Shown here one piece after another: positions 46,344 to 54,633 of a DNA stretch of 64,000 nucleotides; within the stretch, counting starts at the first letter, position 1; the number at the start of each line of letters is the position of its first letter. The DNA lies in contig NZ_CP108474.1 of NCBI RefSeq assembly GCF_036226445.1, positions 3,844,001 to 3,908,000 of the forward strand, in the 5' to 3' direction. The notes below the pieces were generated by a model, which saw only the letters and a list, made by a program, of their open reading frames with translations, had not been told where the DNA came from and did no database searches. Source of the stretch: Streptomyces sp. NBC_01255 (GTDB lineage: Bacteria; Actinomycetota; Actinomycetes; Streptomycetales; Streptomycetaceae). Position numbers and translations under genes: made by a program.

Positions 46344-47285
46344 TCAGATCACCGGCCCGGCCGTGCCACTCGCACCGGCCCGCATGCGGGCGTTCGCGTC
46401 GAGCACCGCCTGGGTGGCGGACTCCCAGCTGCCGTGGCGCCGGGTCAGTGCGGACAGCCACCGCTCGAGACCGAAGGCGACACAGCTGGTGAAGGCCGGA
46501 CCGCCGGTCGACTCCAGGGTGATGTCGCAGCGGTCGCCGAAGAAGTTCCGGTGGGTGTTGACCGAGGCGATCGCCAGGTCCTCGTACAGGAACTCGTACT
46601 TGACCGGGGTGAGCCGCTGGAGGAGCGCCTTGGAGCCGCCCTTGTCGAAGAACGGGTCGCAGGCGGCCTCCTTGCGCAGCGGCAGGTCGAGCGCCGTCGC
46701 GAAGGCGTGGATGCGGGCGGTGAAGTCGGCGAGATGCGTCTCGGCGTGCTCGCGCGCGCCGATGGCGACGATCTCCCGCATGCGGAAGCCGAGTTGGCGC
46801 CGCATGCCCTCGTAGTGGGTCTCCTTGCGGAAGCACCAGGAGCAGATCGTGACGAGGGTGTCGTCGGCGACCTGGGTGCCCTGGTGGTCGAGGTAGACGG
46901 CGTAGCAGGACGCCGAGGGCAGTCCGAGCGCGGCCGGTTCGAGGGCGTCGCTCGGGAAGCAGCCGGTGTCCGCGGAGAAGGGCGTGGTCGCGCGGCGCTC
47001 CAGGTCGAGCGGGGCGGCGACGACGGCCTGGTGCGGGAAGTTGTCGTAGTAGTCCAGCTTCGCCAGGTCGGCGGCCGGCAGGAGCGGGGGCATGGTCATC
47101 GGGCGGGCGCCCGCGGTCACTCCCCAGTTTTCGAAGGTGTCGTCGAGGAGCCGCAGGAGGCGGGTCCCTTCGGGGCCGAGCGAGGGCAGGCCGCGGGTGG
47201 TGCCCGGGCGGTCGCGCTGCGGTTCTCGCCGGCTTTCCCCGGCTTTCCCGGGGGCCCCGGCATGCGCGGGGGTCGTCACGGTCAT
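46344..47285 (-). CDS. Amino acid:[carrier protein] ligase (class II aaRS-like)
   Basis: This 313-residue protein has the class II synthetase catalytic core without a tRNA-binding domain. Zinc ligands expected for the atypical SerRS-like carrier ligases are present as Cys127 (SCYAVYLDHQG), Glu171 (RMREIVAIG) and Cys268 (FTSCVAFGLERW), with motif 2 around CSWCFRKETHYEGMRR. Characterised members, such as those of Bradyrhizobium, activate glycine or alanine and load a carrier protein. The carrier is two genes downstream. The N-terminal ~30 residues are disordered. Product specificity cannot be read from sequence. Confidence 0.85.
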   Translation of the reverse strand: MTVTTPAHAGAPGKAGESRREPQRDRPGTTRGLPSLGPEGTRLLRLLDDTFENWGVTAGARPMTMPPLLPAADLAKLDYYDNFPHQAVVAAPLDLERRATTPFSADTGCFPSDALEPAALGLPSASCYAVYLDHQGTQVADDTLVTICSWCFRKETHYEGMRRQLGFRMREIVAIGAREHAETHLADFTARIHAFATALDLPLRKEAACDPFFDKGGSKALLQRLTPVKYEFLYEDLAIASVNTHRNFFGDRCDITLESTGGPAFTSCVAFGLERWLSALTRRHGSWESATQAVLDANARMRAGASGTAGPVI

Positions 47286-47334
47286 GGTCTCTTCACCTCT
47301 CGGGTGGGAGGTCTCAGGCAGGTCCTGGGGTGCG

Positions 47335-48228
47335 TCAGACGACGGGCAGGGTGTCGTCGGAGAAGATCCCGGTCTTCAGGAAGAAGGAGAGCGGCTTGCG
47401 GATGGACTTGCGCTCGTGCGGGCGGCGGCGTTCGTCGGCGACCAGCGAGTTGCGCAGGGCCAGCGGGTCCGGGATGCCGGCGTCGCGGTAGACGTGCGGG
47501 TTGTAGAGGGAGTTGGTGCTGTAGACGACGTACCGCTTGAGGTACGCCTCGACCTCGCGCACCCGCTCGGCGCTGACGGACTGGCACATCCGGGAGTAGA
47601 GGAGCGAGACCAGTTCACGGCCGAAGGCGATGTGGCGGGACTCGTCCTGGTGGTGGATGCGGTTGACCTCGCGGATCGTGTGGCAGAGGGACTCGTCCTT
47701 CGCCATCCGGGAGTTGTAGTGGTCCACGAGCTCCTCGAAGAAGAGGATGCGGGTGAAGACCAGGAAGTTCTCGACCTCGGGCTCCCAGGCCGCGTCGGCG
47801 CGCATCGCGGTGGAGCCGTAGATCTTGTGGCCGTAGCGGCGGCAGAACTCGGAGAAGAACCACATGTGTTCGTTCTCCTCACCGATGAAGTGGTGGAAGA
47901 AGTCCGAGGGGACCTCGAAGCCCGGCATGTGGATGCGGCCGACGACCTCGATGAGGAGCTCGCGGATGCCGTGCACGTTGAGGCTGTAGAAGTTGATGGA
48001 CTCCCACTTCGACAGGCGCTGAAGCGTTTCCTCACCGAGGGTGTCGTAGTGCTCGGTGCCGTAGACGGTGAGCAGCTCCGGAGTCATCCAGAAACGGTTC
48101 TCCTCCAGCGTCTCGGGCCACTGGAAGGTCTGGTACGGGTTGTAGTAGTCCTCTACGGAGCGCTCGCTGAGCCGCTCCAGGACCTCCATGAACCGGTCGG
48201 TGACGGGCAGGGGGGCGGTCACGCCCAT
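47335..48228 (-). CDS. AurF-like diiron N-oxygenase
   Basis: This 297-residue helical protein has carboxylate/His pairs of the p-aminobenzoate N-oxygenase type: GEENEHMWFFSEFC (E118, H121), ILFFEELVDHYN (E166, H170) and IHHQDESRHIAFG (E196, H199). It should use O2 and two irons to oxidise an amine to hydroxylamine, nitroso or nitro level. Its genomic partner, a carrier-bound amino acid, suggests the substrate is aminoacyl-carrier protein. ATG at 48228 follows GGAGTAAGCAC. The spacing to the ligase is 49 bases. Confidence 0.86.
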   Translation of the reverse strand: MGVTAPLPVTDRFMEVLERLSERSVEDYYNPYQTFQWPETLEENRFWMTPELLTVYGTEHYDTLGEETLQRLSKWESINFYSLNVHGIRELLIEVVGRIHMPGFEVPSDFFHHFIGEENEHMWFFSEFCRRYGHKIYGSTAMRADAAWEPEVENFLVFTRILFFEELVDHYNSRMAKDESLCHTIREVNRIHHQDESRHIAFGRELVSLLYSRMCQSVSAERVREVEAYLKRYVVYSTNSLYNPHVYRDAGIPDPLALRNSLVADERRRPHERKSIRKPLSFFLKTGIFSDDTLPVV

Positions 48229-48254
48229 GTGCTTACTCCTCTGACGATGGGGGG

Positions 48255-49298
48255 TTACGGCCGGACCTCGTATACGGCGTTCACAGCGGTCTCCGTGGCG
48301 CGGCGCCAGCGGGTGAAGCCGGCCTCGTCCGCGATGGCCCGGAAGGCCTTCTCGCCGGAGTGGTTGCCGAGGGCGTGCGGGCCGCGCTGCGCGACCGCGA
48401 CCGGCAGGCACATCACGGCCGACAGGGCCATGAACATGCGGGCGGCCGGGGTCTGCGTGTCGATGTCCTGCGGGGACACGTTCGACTCGACGAGCATCCA
48501 GGTGCCGTCCGCGTCCAGGGACTTGTGGACGTGCTGGGCGGCGGCGACCGGGTCGCCCATGTCGTGCAGGGCGTTGAAGAAGCACACCAGGTCGTAGCCG
48601 GAGCCCGGGTAGTCGTCGGCCGAGGCGACGTCGAAGACGACCCGGTCGGAGAGACCGGCCTCCTCGGCGAGCTCACGGGCGATCGAGATGGCTTCTTCGG
48701 AGTAGTCGAAGCCGTGGACGGTGGCCTGCGGGAACGCCTTGGCGATGAGCAGCGTGGTGTGGCCGACGCCGCAGCCGACGTCCGCGACGGTGCCGCCGTT
48801 CGCCAGCTTGTCGGTGACCTCGTGCAGGGCGGGCAGCCAGTCCGGGACGAGCTTGTGCTCGTACGTGGGCTGGAAGAAGGAGCCCATGCCGGTGTCGAGG
48901 GCCGCGTCGTGCTCGGCCCAGCCGACGCCGTCGCCGGTGCGGTACGCGTCGACGAGCAGGTCCTCGGTGGCGTACAGCGCCTTGAGGGCGGTGAAGAACC
49001 CGGCGGCGTACGTGACGGCCGTCGGGTCGGCGAGGACCTCGACGTGGTCGGCGGGGAGCGTGTACGTGAGCGAGCTGGGGTGCCGCTCGACGTAACCGGC
49101 GGAGAGCTGGGCGTGCAGCCACTCCTCGATGTACCGCTCGTTCGTGCCGGTCGCCTCCGCCAACTGCCCGGCGGTCAGGGGGCCTTCGGCGGCCAGCGCC
49201 TTGTACAGGCCGAGGCGCTCGCCGAGGGCGACGGTCAGACCGCGGACGGCCGCGCCGGCGTCGGTGATGACCCGCTGGTGGAAGTCGTGGGCGCTCAT
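48255..49298 (-). CDS. SAM-dependent methyltransferase with winged-helix N-terminus
   Basis: This 347-residue protein has an N-terminal dimerisation/winged-helix domain (RLGLYKALAAEGPLTAGQLAEATGTNERYIEEWL) and a Rossmann domain with VADVGCGVGHTTLLIAKAF near residue 175. FFNALHDMGDPVAAAQHV follows near residue 250. The N-terminal wHTH type is common for O- or N-methyltransferases of specialised metabolism. ATG at 49298 overlaps the stop of the upstream methyltransferase by four bases. Confidence 0.88.
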   Translation of the reverse strand: MSAHDFHQRVITDAGAAVRGLTVALGERLGLYKALAAEGPLTAGQLAEATGTNERYIEEWLHAQLSAGYVERHPSSLTYTLPADHVEVLADPTAVTYAAGFFTALKALYATEDLLVDAYRTGDGVGWAEHDAALDTGMGSFFQPTYEHKLVPDWLPALHEVTDKLANGGTVADVGCGVGHTTLLIAKAFPQATVHGFDYSEEAISIARELAEEAGLSDRVVFDVASADDYPGSGYDLVCFFNALHDMGDPVAAAQHVHKSLDADGTWMLVESNVSPQDIDTQTPAARMFMALSAVMCLPVAVAQRGPHALGNHSGEKAFRAIADEAGFTRWRRATETAVNAVYEVRP

Positions 49299-50161
49299 GC
49301 CGCCTTCTCCTCGCTGTGGGTGGGGAGGCCGGAGCCGGTCGCACCGGGCAGGTCGCAGGTGAAGAGGAACGACCTCGGTACGCCCGGGAGGGCGCGCGGC
49401 GCGACCTGGTAGGGCCAGCGCCCGAAGTCGGCGCCCTCCTCTCCGGGCTGCCTGACCTCCCGTACGGCCCAGCCGCAGTCGTCGAGCAGCGCCTCGGGCT
49501 CCTCGGTGCCGAAGAGCCACGGGTTGCCGTCGTCCTTCAGGGCCTTGAGGAAGGTGCGGGCCAGCGGGTTGACCAGGGCGGCCTTCGAGATGACGTCGCC
49601 GAGCAGCACCGAGCCGGGCGCGGCGTGCGCGGAGAGCGTCGAGATGAGGGTGCGCACGGCCTGCTCGGGCAGGAAGAACAGCAGGCCCTCGACGACCCAG
49701 AGGACGGGCTCCTCGCTCTTCCAGCCGGCTTCCTTCAGGGGGCCGGTCCAGTCCTGGGTGAGGTCGACCGGGACGGTGATCCGGGTGCGGCCGGCGGGCT
49801 GCGGTTCGTCCGCCAGCATCTCGGCCTTGGCGGCGAGGAGCGCGGGGCGGTCGAGCTCGTAGACGGTGACGCCGTCGGGCCAGGGCAGCCGGAAGAAGCG
49901 GGTGTCCATGCCGGCGGCGAGGAAGACGACCTGGCGGATGCCCCGCTCCTCCACCGCCTTGACGACGGCCCGGTCGAGGTAGGTGGTGCGGATGGCGAGG
50001 AACGGCACGATGCCGCCCCCGTCGTAGCGGTCGAGGAGCTCGAAGCCGATCTGGTCGGCGACGGTCCGCGCGTAGGGATCGGCGAACAGCCGGTCCTCGC
50101 GCTCGGTCTCCAGGGCGCGCGCGGCGGCGGTCCACTGGGCGGTGCGGGATACGGCCTCCAC
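49295..50161 (-). CDS. LCM-type SAM-dependent methyltransferase
   Basis: This 288-residue protein matches the leucine-carboxyl-methyltransferase-like TIGR00027 group: TAAARALETEREDRLFADPYAR, VVFLAAGMDTRFFRLPWP, and VLWVVEGLLFFLP. Such enzymes methylate carboxylates or hydroxyls; in this cluster it could form a methyl ester or methoxy group. GTG start at 50161. It is 139 bases after the MaoC gene and overlaps the next methyltransferase. Confidence 0.85.
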   Translation of the reverse strand: MEAVSRTAQWTAAARALETEREDRLFADPYARTVADQIGFELLDRYDGGGIVPFLAIRTTYLDRAVVKAVEERGIRQVVFLAAGMDTRFFRLPWPDGVTVYELDRPALLAAKAEMLADEPQPAGRTRITVPVDLTQDWTGPLKEAGWKSEEPVLWVVEGLLFFLPEQAVRTLISTLSAHAAPGSVLLGDVISKAALVNPLARTFLKALKDDGNPWLFGTEEPEALLDDCGWAVREVRQPGEEGADFGRWPYQVAPRALPGVPRSFLFTCDLPGATGSGLPTHSEEKAA

Positions 50162-50232
50162 AGGAGGTCCCCCTTCACTGGCGAACAGGGTGGTGGGAAG
50201 GAATGGCGAAGGAATGGCGGAAGAGCCGGAGA

Positions 50233-50263
50233 GTGGTGCGTGAGTGGTGCGTGAGTGGTGCGG
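50233..50263. repeat. 11-bp tandem repeat between methyltransferase and MaoC genes
   Basis: GTGGTGCGTGA is repeated twice exactly (50233-50243, 50244-50254), with a third partial copy to 50263. A near repeat GGAATGGCG(A/G)A occurs just to the left. It lies in the 139-base gap upstream of the methyltransferase start codon at 50161. Confidence 0.7.
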
Positions 50264-50300
50264 ACGGCCGCGTTCAGGCGGCCTGGCGGAGGACGGTCCG

Positions 50301-50843
50301 TCAGGCGCTCATGGCCGGGACAGCGCTCTTCGCCGCCGGTCGCCCACAGGCGACGGGGTCCTCGGCCGCGGGCATCGACGACAGATGGTCGGCCTCGGAG
50401 TCGGCGGGGCGCCGGCGGAAGATGCTGTGCAGGATCATGCTGAACACGGCCGTCCCGTCGGCGGCCACCAGGGTGCACCGCGGTTTGACGGTGCCGGTGG
50501 TGCGGTTGAACGGCGACGGGGTGGAGCCGAGGATCTCTACGCGCGCGGTGAGGACGTCGCCCGGGCGGACGGGCCGCAGGTAGCGGACCTCGTCGATGCC
50601 GGGCGAGCCCATACAGGCGCTGTAGGCGAGCAGGCCGTCCACGTACCGCCGCATGAACATCGACTGCGTGTGGAAGCCGCTCGCGATCAGGCCGCCGAAC
50701 TGCGAACGTTCCGCGAGCTCGGGGTCCGTGTGGAAGGGCTGCGGGTCGAAGCGCCTGCCGAACTCCAGCACCTCCTCCGCCGTGACGGTGACGGCGCCCA
50801 GCTCGTGGACGTCGCCGGGCCGGAAGTCCTCGAAGTAGCGCAT
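50301..50843 (-). CDS. MaoC-like hot-dog hydratase
   Basis: This 180-residue protein begins MRYFEDFRPGDVHELGAVTVTAEEVLEFGRRFDPQPFHTDPE. The D-x4-H hydratase pair is visible in FDPQPFHTD, and LIASGFHTQSMFMR follows. It should hydrate an enoyl thioester or, in specialised clusters, catalyse elimination. ATG at 50843 follows GGGGGGCGCGTG; the open frame to 50891 is less likely. It is the first gene after a clear promoter (50890-50919). Confidence 0.86.
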   Translation of the reverse strand: MRYFEDFRPGDVHELGAVTVTAEEVLEFGRRFDPQPFHTDPELAERSQFGGLIASGFHTQSMFMRRYVDGLLAYSACMGSPGIDEVRYLRPVRPGDVLTARVEILGSTPSPFNRTTGTVKPRCTLVAADGTAVFSMILHSIFRRRPADSEADHLSSMPAAEDPVACGRPAAKSAVPAMSA

Positions 50844-50889
50844 CACGCGCCCCCCTTGACCTAGGAGTGGTCTTTCCCTGGCGACATCC

Positions 50890-50919
50890 AATCTACGAAT
50901 CGTTCGTTTATTTTGTCAA
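50890..50919 (-). promoter_or_regulatory. Promoter with embedded palindrome upstream of the MaoC gene
   Basis: On the minus strand TTGACA (50919-50914) and TAGATT (50895-50890) are separated by exactly 18 bases. The palindrome ACGAA-TCG-TTCGT (50895-50907) lies in the spacer against the -10 element, as expected for a TetR-type repressor site. It stands 47 bases before the MaoC start codon, so it should drive MaoC and probably the genes through to the synthetase. It is the strongest promoter match I found in the window. Confidence 0.7.
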
Positions 50920-50942
50920 CCCAAAAGAAGGCCGGAATCCGT

Positions 50943-52124
50943 TCAGGCGAGGGCCTGTTCGACGTCGGACCACAGGTCCTCGACGTCCTCGATGCCGACG
51001 GACATCCGCACCAGGCCCTCGCCGATCCCCGCGGCGGCCAGCGCGGCAGCGTCCAGCTCGCGGTGGGAGGTGGAGGCGGGGTGCGTCACGAGGGTCTCCA
51101 CGCCACCGAGGGAGAGCGCGAGTTTCGCCACCCGTACGCGCTCGACGAAGGCCCGGCCCGCCTCCCGGCCGCCGGCCAGCTCGAAGGAGAGCAGCCCGCC
51201 GCCGCCCGAGAGGGCCTTGCGGGCGTTCTCGTGCGAGGGGTGGTCCGCGAGCCACGGGTAGTGCACGGCCGTGACGTCGCCGCGGGCCTCGGACCGTTCG
51301 GAGAGCGCCGCGGCGAGCGACACGGCGTTGGCGCAGTGCTCGCGCATCCGCAGCGGCAGGGTGGGTATCCCGCGCAGGGTCAGCCAGGCCGCGAACGGGT
51401 CCGCGCAGGCGCCGAGTTCGACGGTCCGCGGCCACACGCGGTGGCGCAGCTCGTCGTCGGCGAAGACGGCGGCGCCGCCGAGGACGTCGGAGTGCCCGGA
51501 GAGGTACTTGGTCGTCGAGTGGACGACGATGTCGGCGCCGAGCTCCAGGGGGCGGCACAGCACGGGCGAGGCGAGCGAGTTGTCGACGAGGCTCGTCACG
51601 CCCGCCGCGCGGGCGGCGGCGAGCAGCCCCGGCAGGTCGGGGACCTGGCCGGTGGGGTTGGCGATGGTCTCCAGGACGAGGAGCCGGGTGGCGGGGTGGA
51701 CGGCCGCCGCCTCCAGCTCGGCGGGGTCGTCGCCGGAGATCCGGACGACCTCGATCCCGTACCGCTCGGCCAGGTCGGACAGGACGGCGTGGGTGCCCCC
51801 GTACAGGCAGCGCTGGGCCACCACCCGGTCGCCGGGCCGCAGGAGGGCGAGCAGGACGCCGCTGAGGGCGCCCATCCCGGACGCGAAGGCGATGGCCCCG
51901 GCGCCGCCCTCCAGGCCGGCGAGGGTCTGTTCCAGGGCCCGTACGGTCGGGTTGCCGCGGCGGCTGTAGACGTACCGGCCGTCGGGGCCTGCCATCGCGT
52001 CGGCGAGCTCGGCTGCGGAGTCGAAGGCGAAGGCGGAGGACTGGACGAGGGGCACGGAGAGCGGCCGACTGCCGGTCGGGAAAGGCTCGTTGAAGACGTG
52101 CACGGCTCGGGTGTTCAGTTCCAT
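50943..52124 (-). CDS. Cys/Met-metabolism PLP enzyme (gamma-lyase/synthase family)
   Basis: This 393-residue type I PLP enzyme is of the trans-sulfuration family: AFDSAAELADAMAGPDGRYVYSRRGNPTV, ASGMGA, LYGGTHAV, DNSLASP, and the Schiff-base lysine in VHSTTKYLSGHSDV. HPASTSHRELD near the end is also typical. The cysteine characteristic of methionine gamma-lyase in the LYGCT loop is glycine here, so cystathionine- or O-acylhomoserine-type chemistry is equally possible. ATG at 52124 follows GGAAAGGAACGCC. It is placed between the MaoC promoter and a terminator. Confidence 0.86.
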   Translation of the reverse strand: MELNTRAVHVFNEPFPTGSRPLSVPLVQSSAFAFDSAAELADAMAGPDGRYVYSRRGNPTVRALEQTLAGLEGGAGAIAFASGMGALSGVLLALLRPGDRVVAQRCLYGGTHAVLSDLAERYGIEVVRISGDDPAELEAAAVHPATRLLVLETIANPTGQVPDLPGLLAAARAAGVTSLVDNSLASPVLCRPLELGADIVVHSTTKYLSGHSDVLGGAAVFADDELRHRVWPRTVELGACADPFAAWLTLRGIPTLPLRMREHCANAVSLAAALSERSEARGDVTAVHYPWLADHPSHENARKALSGGGGLLSFELAGGREAGRAFVERVRVAKLALSLGGVETLVTHPASTSHRELDAAALAAAGIGEGLVRMSVGIEDVEDLWSDVEQALA

Positions 52125-52158
52125 GGCGTTCCTTTCCTGCCATTCCTGATACGGGAAA

Positions 52159-52198
52159 GGGGCCGCCCGACGTCCGGTGACGGACATCGGGCGGCCCC
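52159..52198. terminator. Intrinsic terminator hairpin after MFS exporter gene
   Basis: GGGGCCGCCCGACGTCCG (52159-52176) pairs with CGGACATCGGGCGGCCCC (52181-52198) with one G-U type difference and a four-base loop. On the minus strand a CTTTCCCG tract follows. It should stop transcription from the MFS gene before the PLP-enzyme gene. A GTGC/GTGT tetranucleotide tract lies immediately to the right (52200-52220). Confidence 0.85.
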
Positions 52199-52229
52199 TG
52201 GGTGCGTGCGTGCGTGCGTGTCGGGCCGG

Positions 52230-53666
52230 TCAGGCGGAGACCTTCTCGCCCTGCGCGGCGGGGGCGGCGGCCTCGGCGGCCACGGCCTTGTCGCTCTTCA
52301 TGACGAGGAGGGTGATCACACCGCCGACGGCGGCGATGATCGCGGCGCCGATGAAGGCGGCCGAGAACCCGTCGGTGAGGGCGGGCAGGTTGCCGAGCTG
52401 GTCGGCGCCCTGGGACATGGCGACGGCGGTCAGCGCGGCGAGACCGAGCGCGGAGCCGACGTTGTAGGTGGTGTTGACGATGCCGGAGGCGAGACCGGCC
52501 TGCTCCTGCGGGGCGCCGGACATCGCGGCGATCATCGCCGGGATGTAGGCGAGGGACATGCCGAGCGCGGCGACGAGCGAGGCCGGCAGGACGTCGATGA
52601 GGAAGGTGCCGGTCGGCGGGACGGCCGCGAGCCAGACCAGACCGGCCGCGAGGACGAGCAGACCGATGCCGATGAGCGGCTTGGCCCCGAACTTCATCAT
52701 GAGCCGGGAGGTGATGGCCGTCATGAAGATCATGAGGAGCACGGTCATCGGGAGCAACGCGGCACCGGAGGCGAAGGCGCCGTAGCCCAGGACCTGCTGG
52801 AGGTACAGGTTGAGGAAGTACCACATCGGGATCCAGGCGGCACCGAGCAGCGTCATCGCGAGGTTGGCCGAGCCGAGGCGCGGGACCCGCCAGACGCTGA
52901 GCGGCATGAGCGGCTCGCGGATGCTCTTCTGGATCACGAAGAAGAGGATCAACAGGGCTGCGGCACCGACCAGTTCGAGGACGGTGGCGGTGGCGCCCCA
53001 GCCGACCTCGGGGGCGCGGACGACGGCGAAGACGGCGAGTGCGAGACCGGCGGTGACGGCGACGGCGCCAAGGACGTCGACGGAGCCGCGGCGGGACTCG
53101 ACGTCCGGGAGGAGCTTGGTCGCGGCGAGGGTCGCGAGGCCGATCGGGATGTAGATGATGAAGACCCACTGCCAGGCGGCCCACTCGGTGAAGACACCGC
53201 CGAGGAAGACGCCCGCGGTACCGCCGGCGGGAGCCGCGGCGCCGTAGAGCGCCATGGCCTTGCCGAGCTCCTTCGGGTCGTGCATGAAGAGCATCATCAG
53301 CAGGGTCATCGCGGCGGGCGCGATGAGCGCGCCGCCGACGCCCTGGACGGCGCGGCCGGCGATCTCCACCCAGGCGGTCTGCGCGGCGGCGGCGAGGATC
53401 GAGCCGACGATCATGATCGCCCAGCCGGTGACGAAGATCTTGCGGGCCCCGACGAGGTCGGAGAGGCGTCCGCCGAGGAGCAGCAGGCCGCCGAAGACGA
53501 TGACGTAGGCGTTGAAGACCCACTGGAGCTCGCCCTGCGTGAAGCCCAGGTCCTTCTGCATCTCGGGGAGTGCGACCCCGATGATCGAGGTGTCCATGAT
53601 GACCATGAACTGAGCGGCGGCGAGCACGACAAGTGCCCACCAGCGCCGGGGATTGACGGTTGACAT
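52230..53666 (-). CDS. MFS drug exporter, DHA2 (14-TMS) type
   Basis: This 478-residue protein has 14 hydrophobic segments. The N-terminal AAAQFMVIMDTSIIGVALPEMQ is the motif D1 of DHA2 antiporters, and GGRLSDLVGARKIFV is motif A. Motif C appears as AAPAGGTAGVFLGGVFTEWAAWQWVFIIYIP. It probably exports drugs or a pathway product by proton antiport. ATG at 53666 has AGGGTCAGGGCA upstream. Two TACCCC-type palindromes occupy its promoter region, suggesting CsoR-family control. It lies upstream of, but terminates before, the biosynthetic operon. Confidence 0.9.
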   Translation of the reverse strand: MSTVNPRRWWALVVLAAAQFMVIMDTSIIGVALPEMQKDLGFTQGELQWVFNAYVIVFGGLLLLGGRLSDLVGARKIFVTGWAIMIVGSILAAAAQTAWVEIAGRAVQGVGGALIAPAAMTLLMMLFMHDPKELGKAMALYGAAAPAGGTAGVFLGGVFTEWAAWQWVFIIYIPIGLATLAATKLLPDVESRRGSVDVLGAVAVTAGLALAVFAVVRAPEVGWGATATVLELVGAAALLILFFVIQKSIREPLMPLSVWRVPRLGSANLAMTLLGAAWIPMWYFLNLYLQQVLGYGAFASGAALLPMTVLLMIFMTAITSRLMMKFGAKPLIGIGLLVLAAGLVWLAAVPPTGTFLIDVLPASLVAALGMSLAYIPAMIAAMSGAPQEQAGLASGIVNTTYNVGSALGLAALTAVAMSQGADQLGNLPALTDGFSAAFIGAAIIAAVGGVITLLVMKSDKAVAAEAAAPAAQGEKVSA

Positions 53667-53693
53667 TGCCCTGACCCTTCACTCGCTGCTGCA

Positions 53694-53744
53694 TACCCCA
53701 GGGGGGTACCTTCGCGGAGCACCGTAGCATACCCATGGGGGGTA
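53694..53744. promoter_or_regulatory. Two CsoR-like palindromes upstream of MFS exporter
   Basis: TACCCC-AGG-GGGGTA (53694-53708) is perfect. TACCCA-TGG-GGGGTA (53730-53744) has one mismatch. Centres are 36 bases apart. They match the palindrome before the BlaI-like gene at 2081-2095. Their position 28-78 bases before the start codon fits promoter overlap. Confidence 0.6.
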
Positions 53745-53857
53745 TGTAAGGGTGAGGTGAGGGCGCGGCTAGAGCATCAGGGAATCACCCCTTCCGGCGC
53801 GGAGCGCGACACAGGGGAAGCAGGCCTTCCGGGCCGTACGCCGGGCAGAATGCCCCC

Positions 53858-54532
53858 ATGACCGCCGAGGAACACCCCGAGCTGCTCCAGCGCTGGAACG
53901 CCACCCTGCGCGCCGCCCGCGCCGGCCACGAGGGCCCGGACCCCGCCCCGTACGGCCGGAACCTGCTCTCCCGCTGGGCCGAGCCGCAGCGCCGCTATCA
54001 CACGGTCGACCACCTGCGGGCGGTCCTGGACCGCATCGACGAACTCTCTGACCAGGGCGCGGAGGGCGGCGAGCTGGAACTCGTCCGCCTGGCCGCCTGG
54101 TTCCACGACGCGGTCTACCGTCCGGACCGCTCCGAGAACGAGGAACGCTCGGCCCTGCTGGCCGAACGCGCCCTGAGAGAAGCGGGCCTGACGGAGCATG
54201 AGGTACGGGAGGTGGCCCGGCTGGTCCGCCTGACGGTCTCCCACGACCCGGCCGCGGGCGACCTGAACGGCGAGACCCTCTGCGACGCGGACCTCGCGAT
54301 CCTGGCCACCGATCCGGATACCTACAGGGGGTATGCGGCGGCGGTCCGCGAGGAGTACGCCTTCGTCCCCGAGGACGCCTTCCGGACGGGCCGTGCGACC
54401 GTCCTCCGCCAGCTCCTCTCGCTCCCGCGCCTCTTCCACACGCCGTACGGGGCGGCGGTGTGGGAGGAGAAGGCGCGGGACAACATGGAAAAGGAGCTCA
54501 AGGAATTGACGGACATGCCCGAAACAGAGTGA
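53858..54532 (+). CDS. HD-domain phosphohydrolase-like protein
   Basis: This 224-residue protein has the HD-superfamily metal motif: His in YHTVDHL, HD in AWFHDAVY, and Asp in CDADLA. It is a predicted metal-dependent phosphohydrolase; no nucleotide specificity can be assigned. The C-terminal helix ends KELKELTDMPETE. ATG at 53858 is the only start with a plausible context. It is oriented away from the MFS exporter gene. Confidence 0.82.
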   Translation: MTAEEHPELLQRWNATLRAARAGHEGPDPAPYGRNLLSRWAEPQRRYHTVDHLRAVLDRIDELSDQGAEGGELELVRLAAWFHDAVYRPDRSENEERSALLAERALREAGLTEHEVREVARLVRLTVSHDPAAGDLNGETLCDADLAILATDPDTYRGYAAAVREEYAFVPEDAFRTGRATVLRQLLSLPRLFHTPYGAAVWEEKARDNMEKELKELTDMPETE

Positions 54533-54633
54533 GCGCGGGCCGAGCCGACGCCAAAACGTAATGGGAGCACCCGCCTACCGCCGGTAAGATCATTTTGTTT
54601 GTTCTTCGCCAGCGAGAGATGCCAGGAAAGACC

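Noticed and set aside
50201..50263. CRISPR-like array at the GTGGTGCGTGA repeats
   Set aside because: The repeats are directly abutting without spacers and only three in number, so it is a simple tandem repeat.
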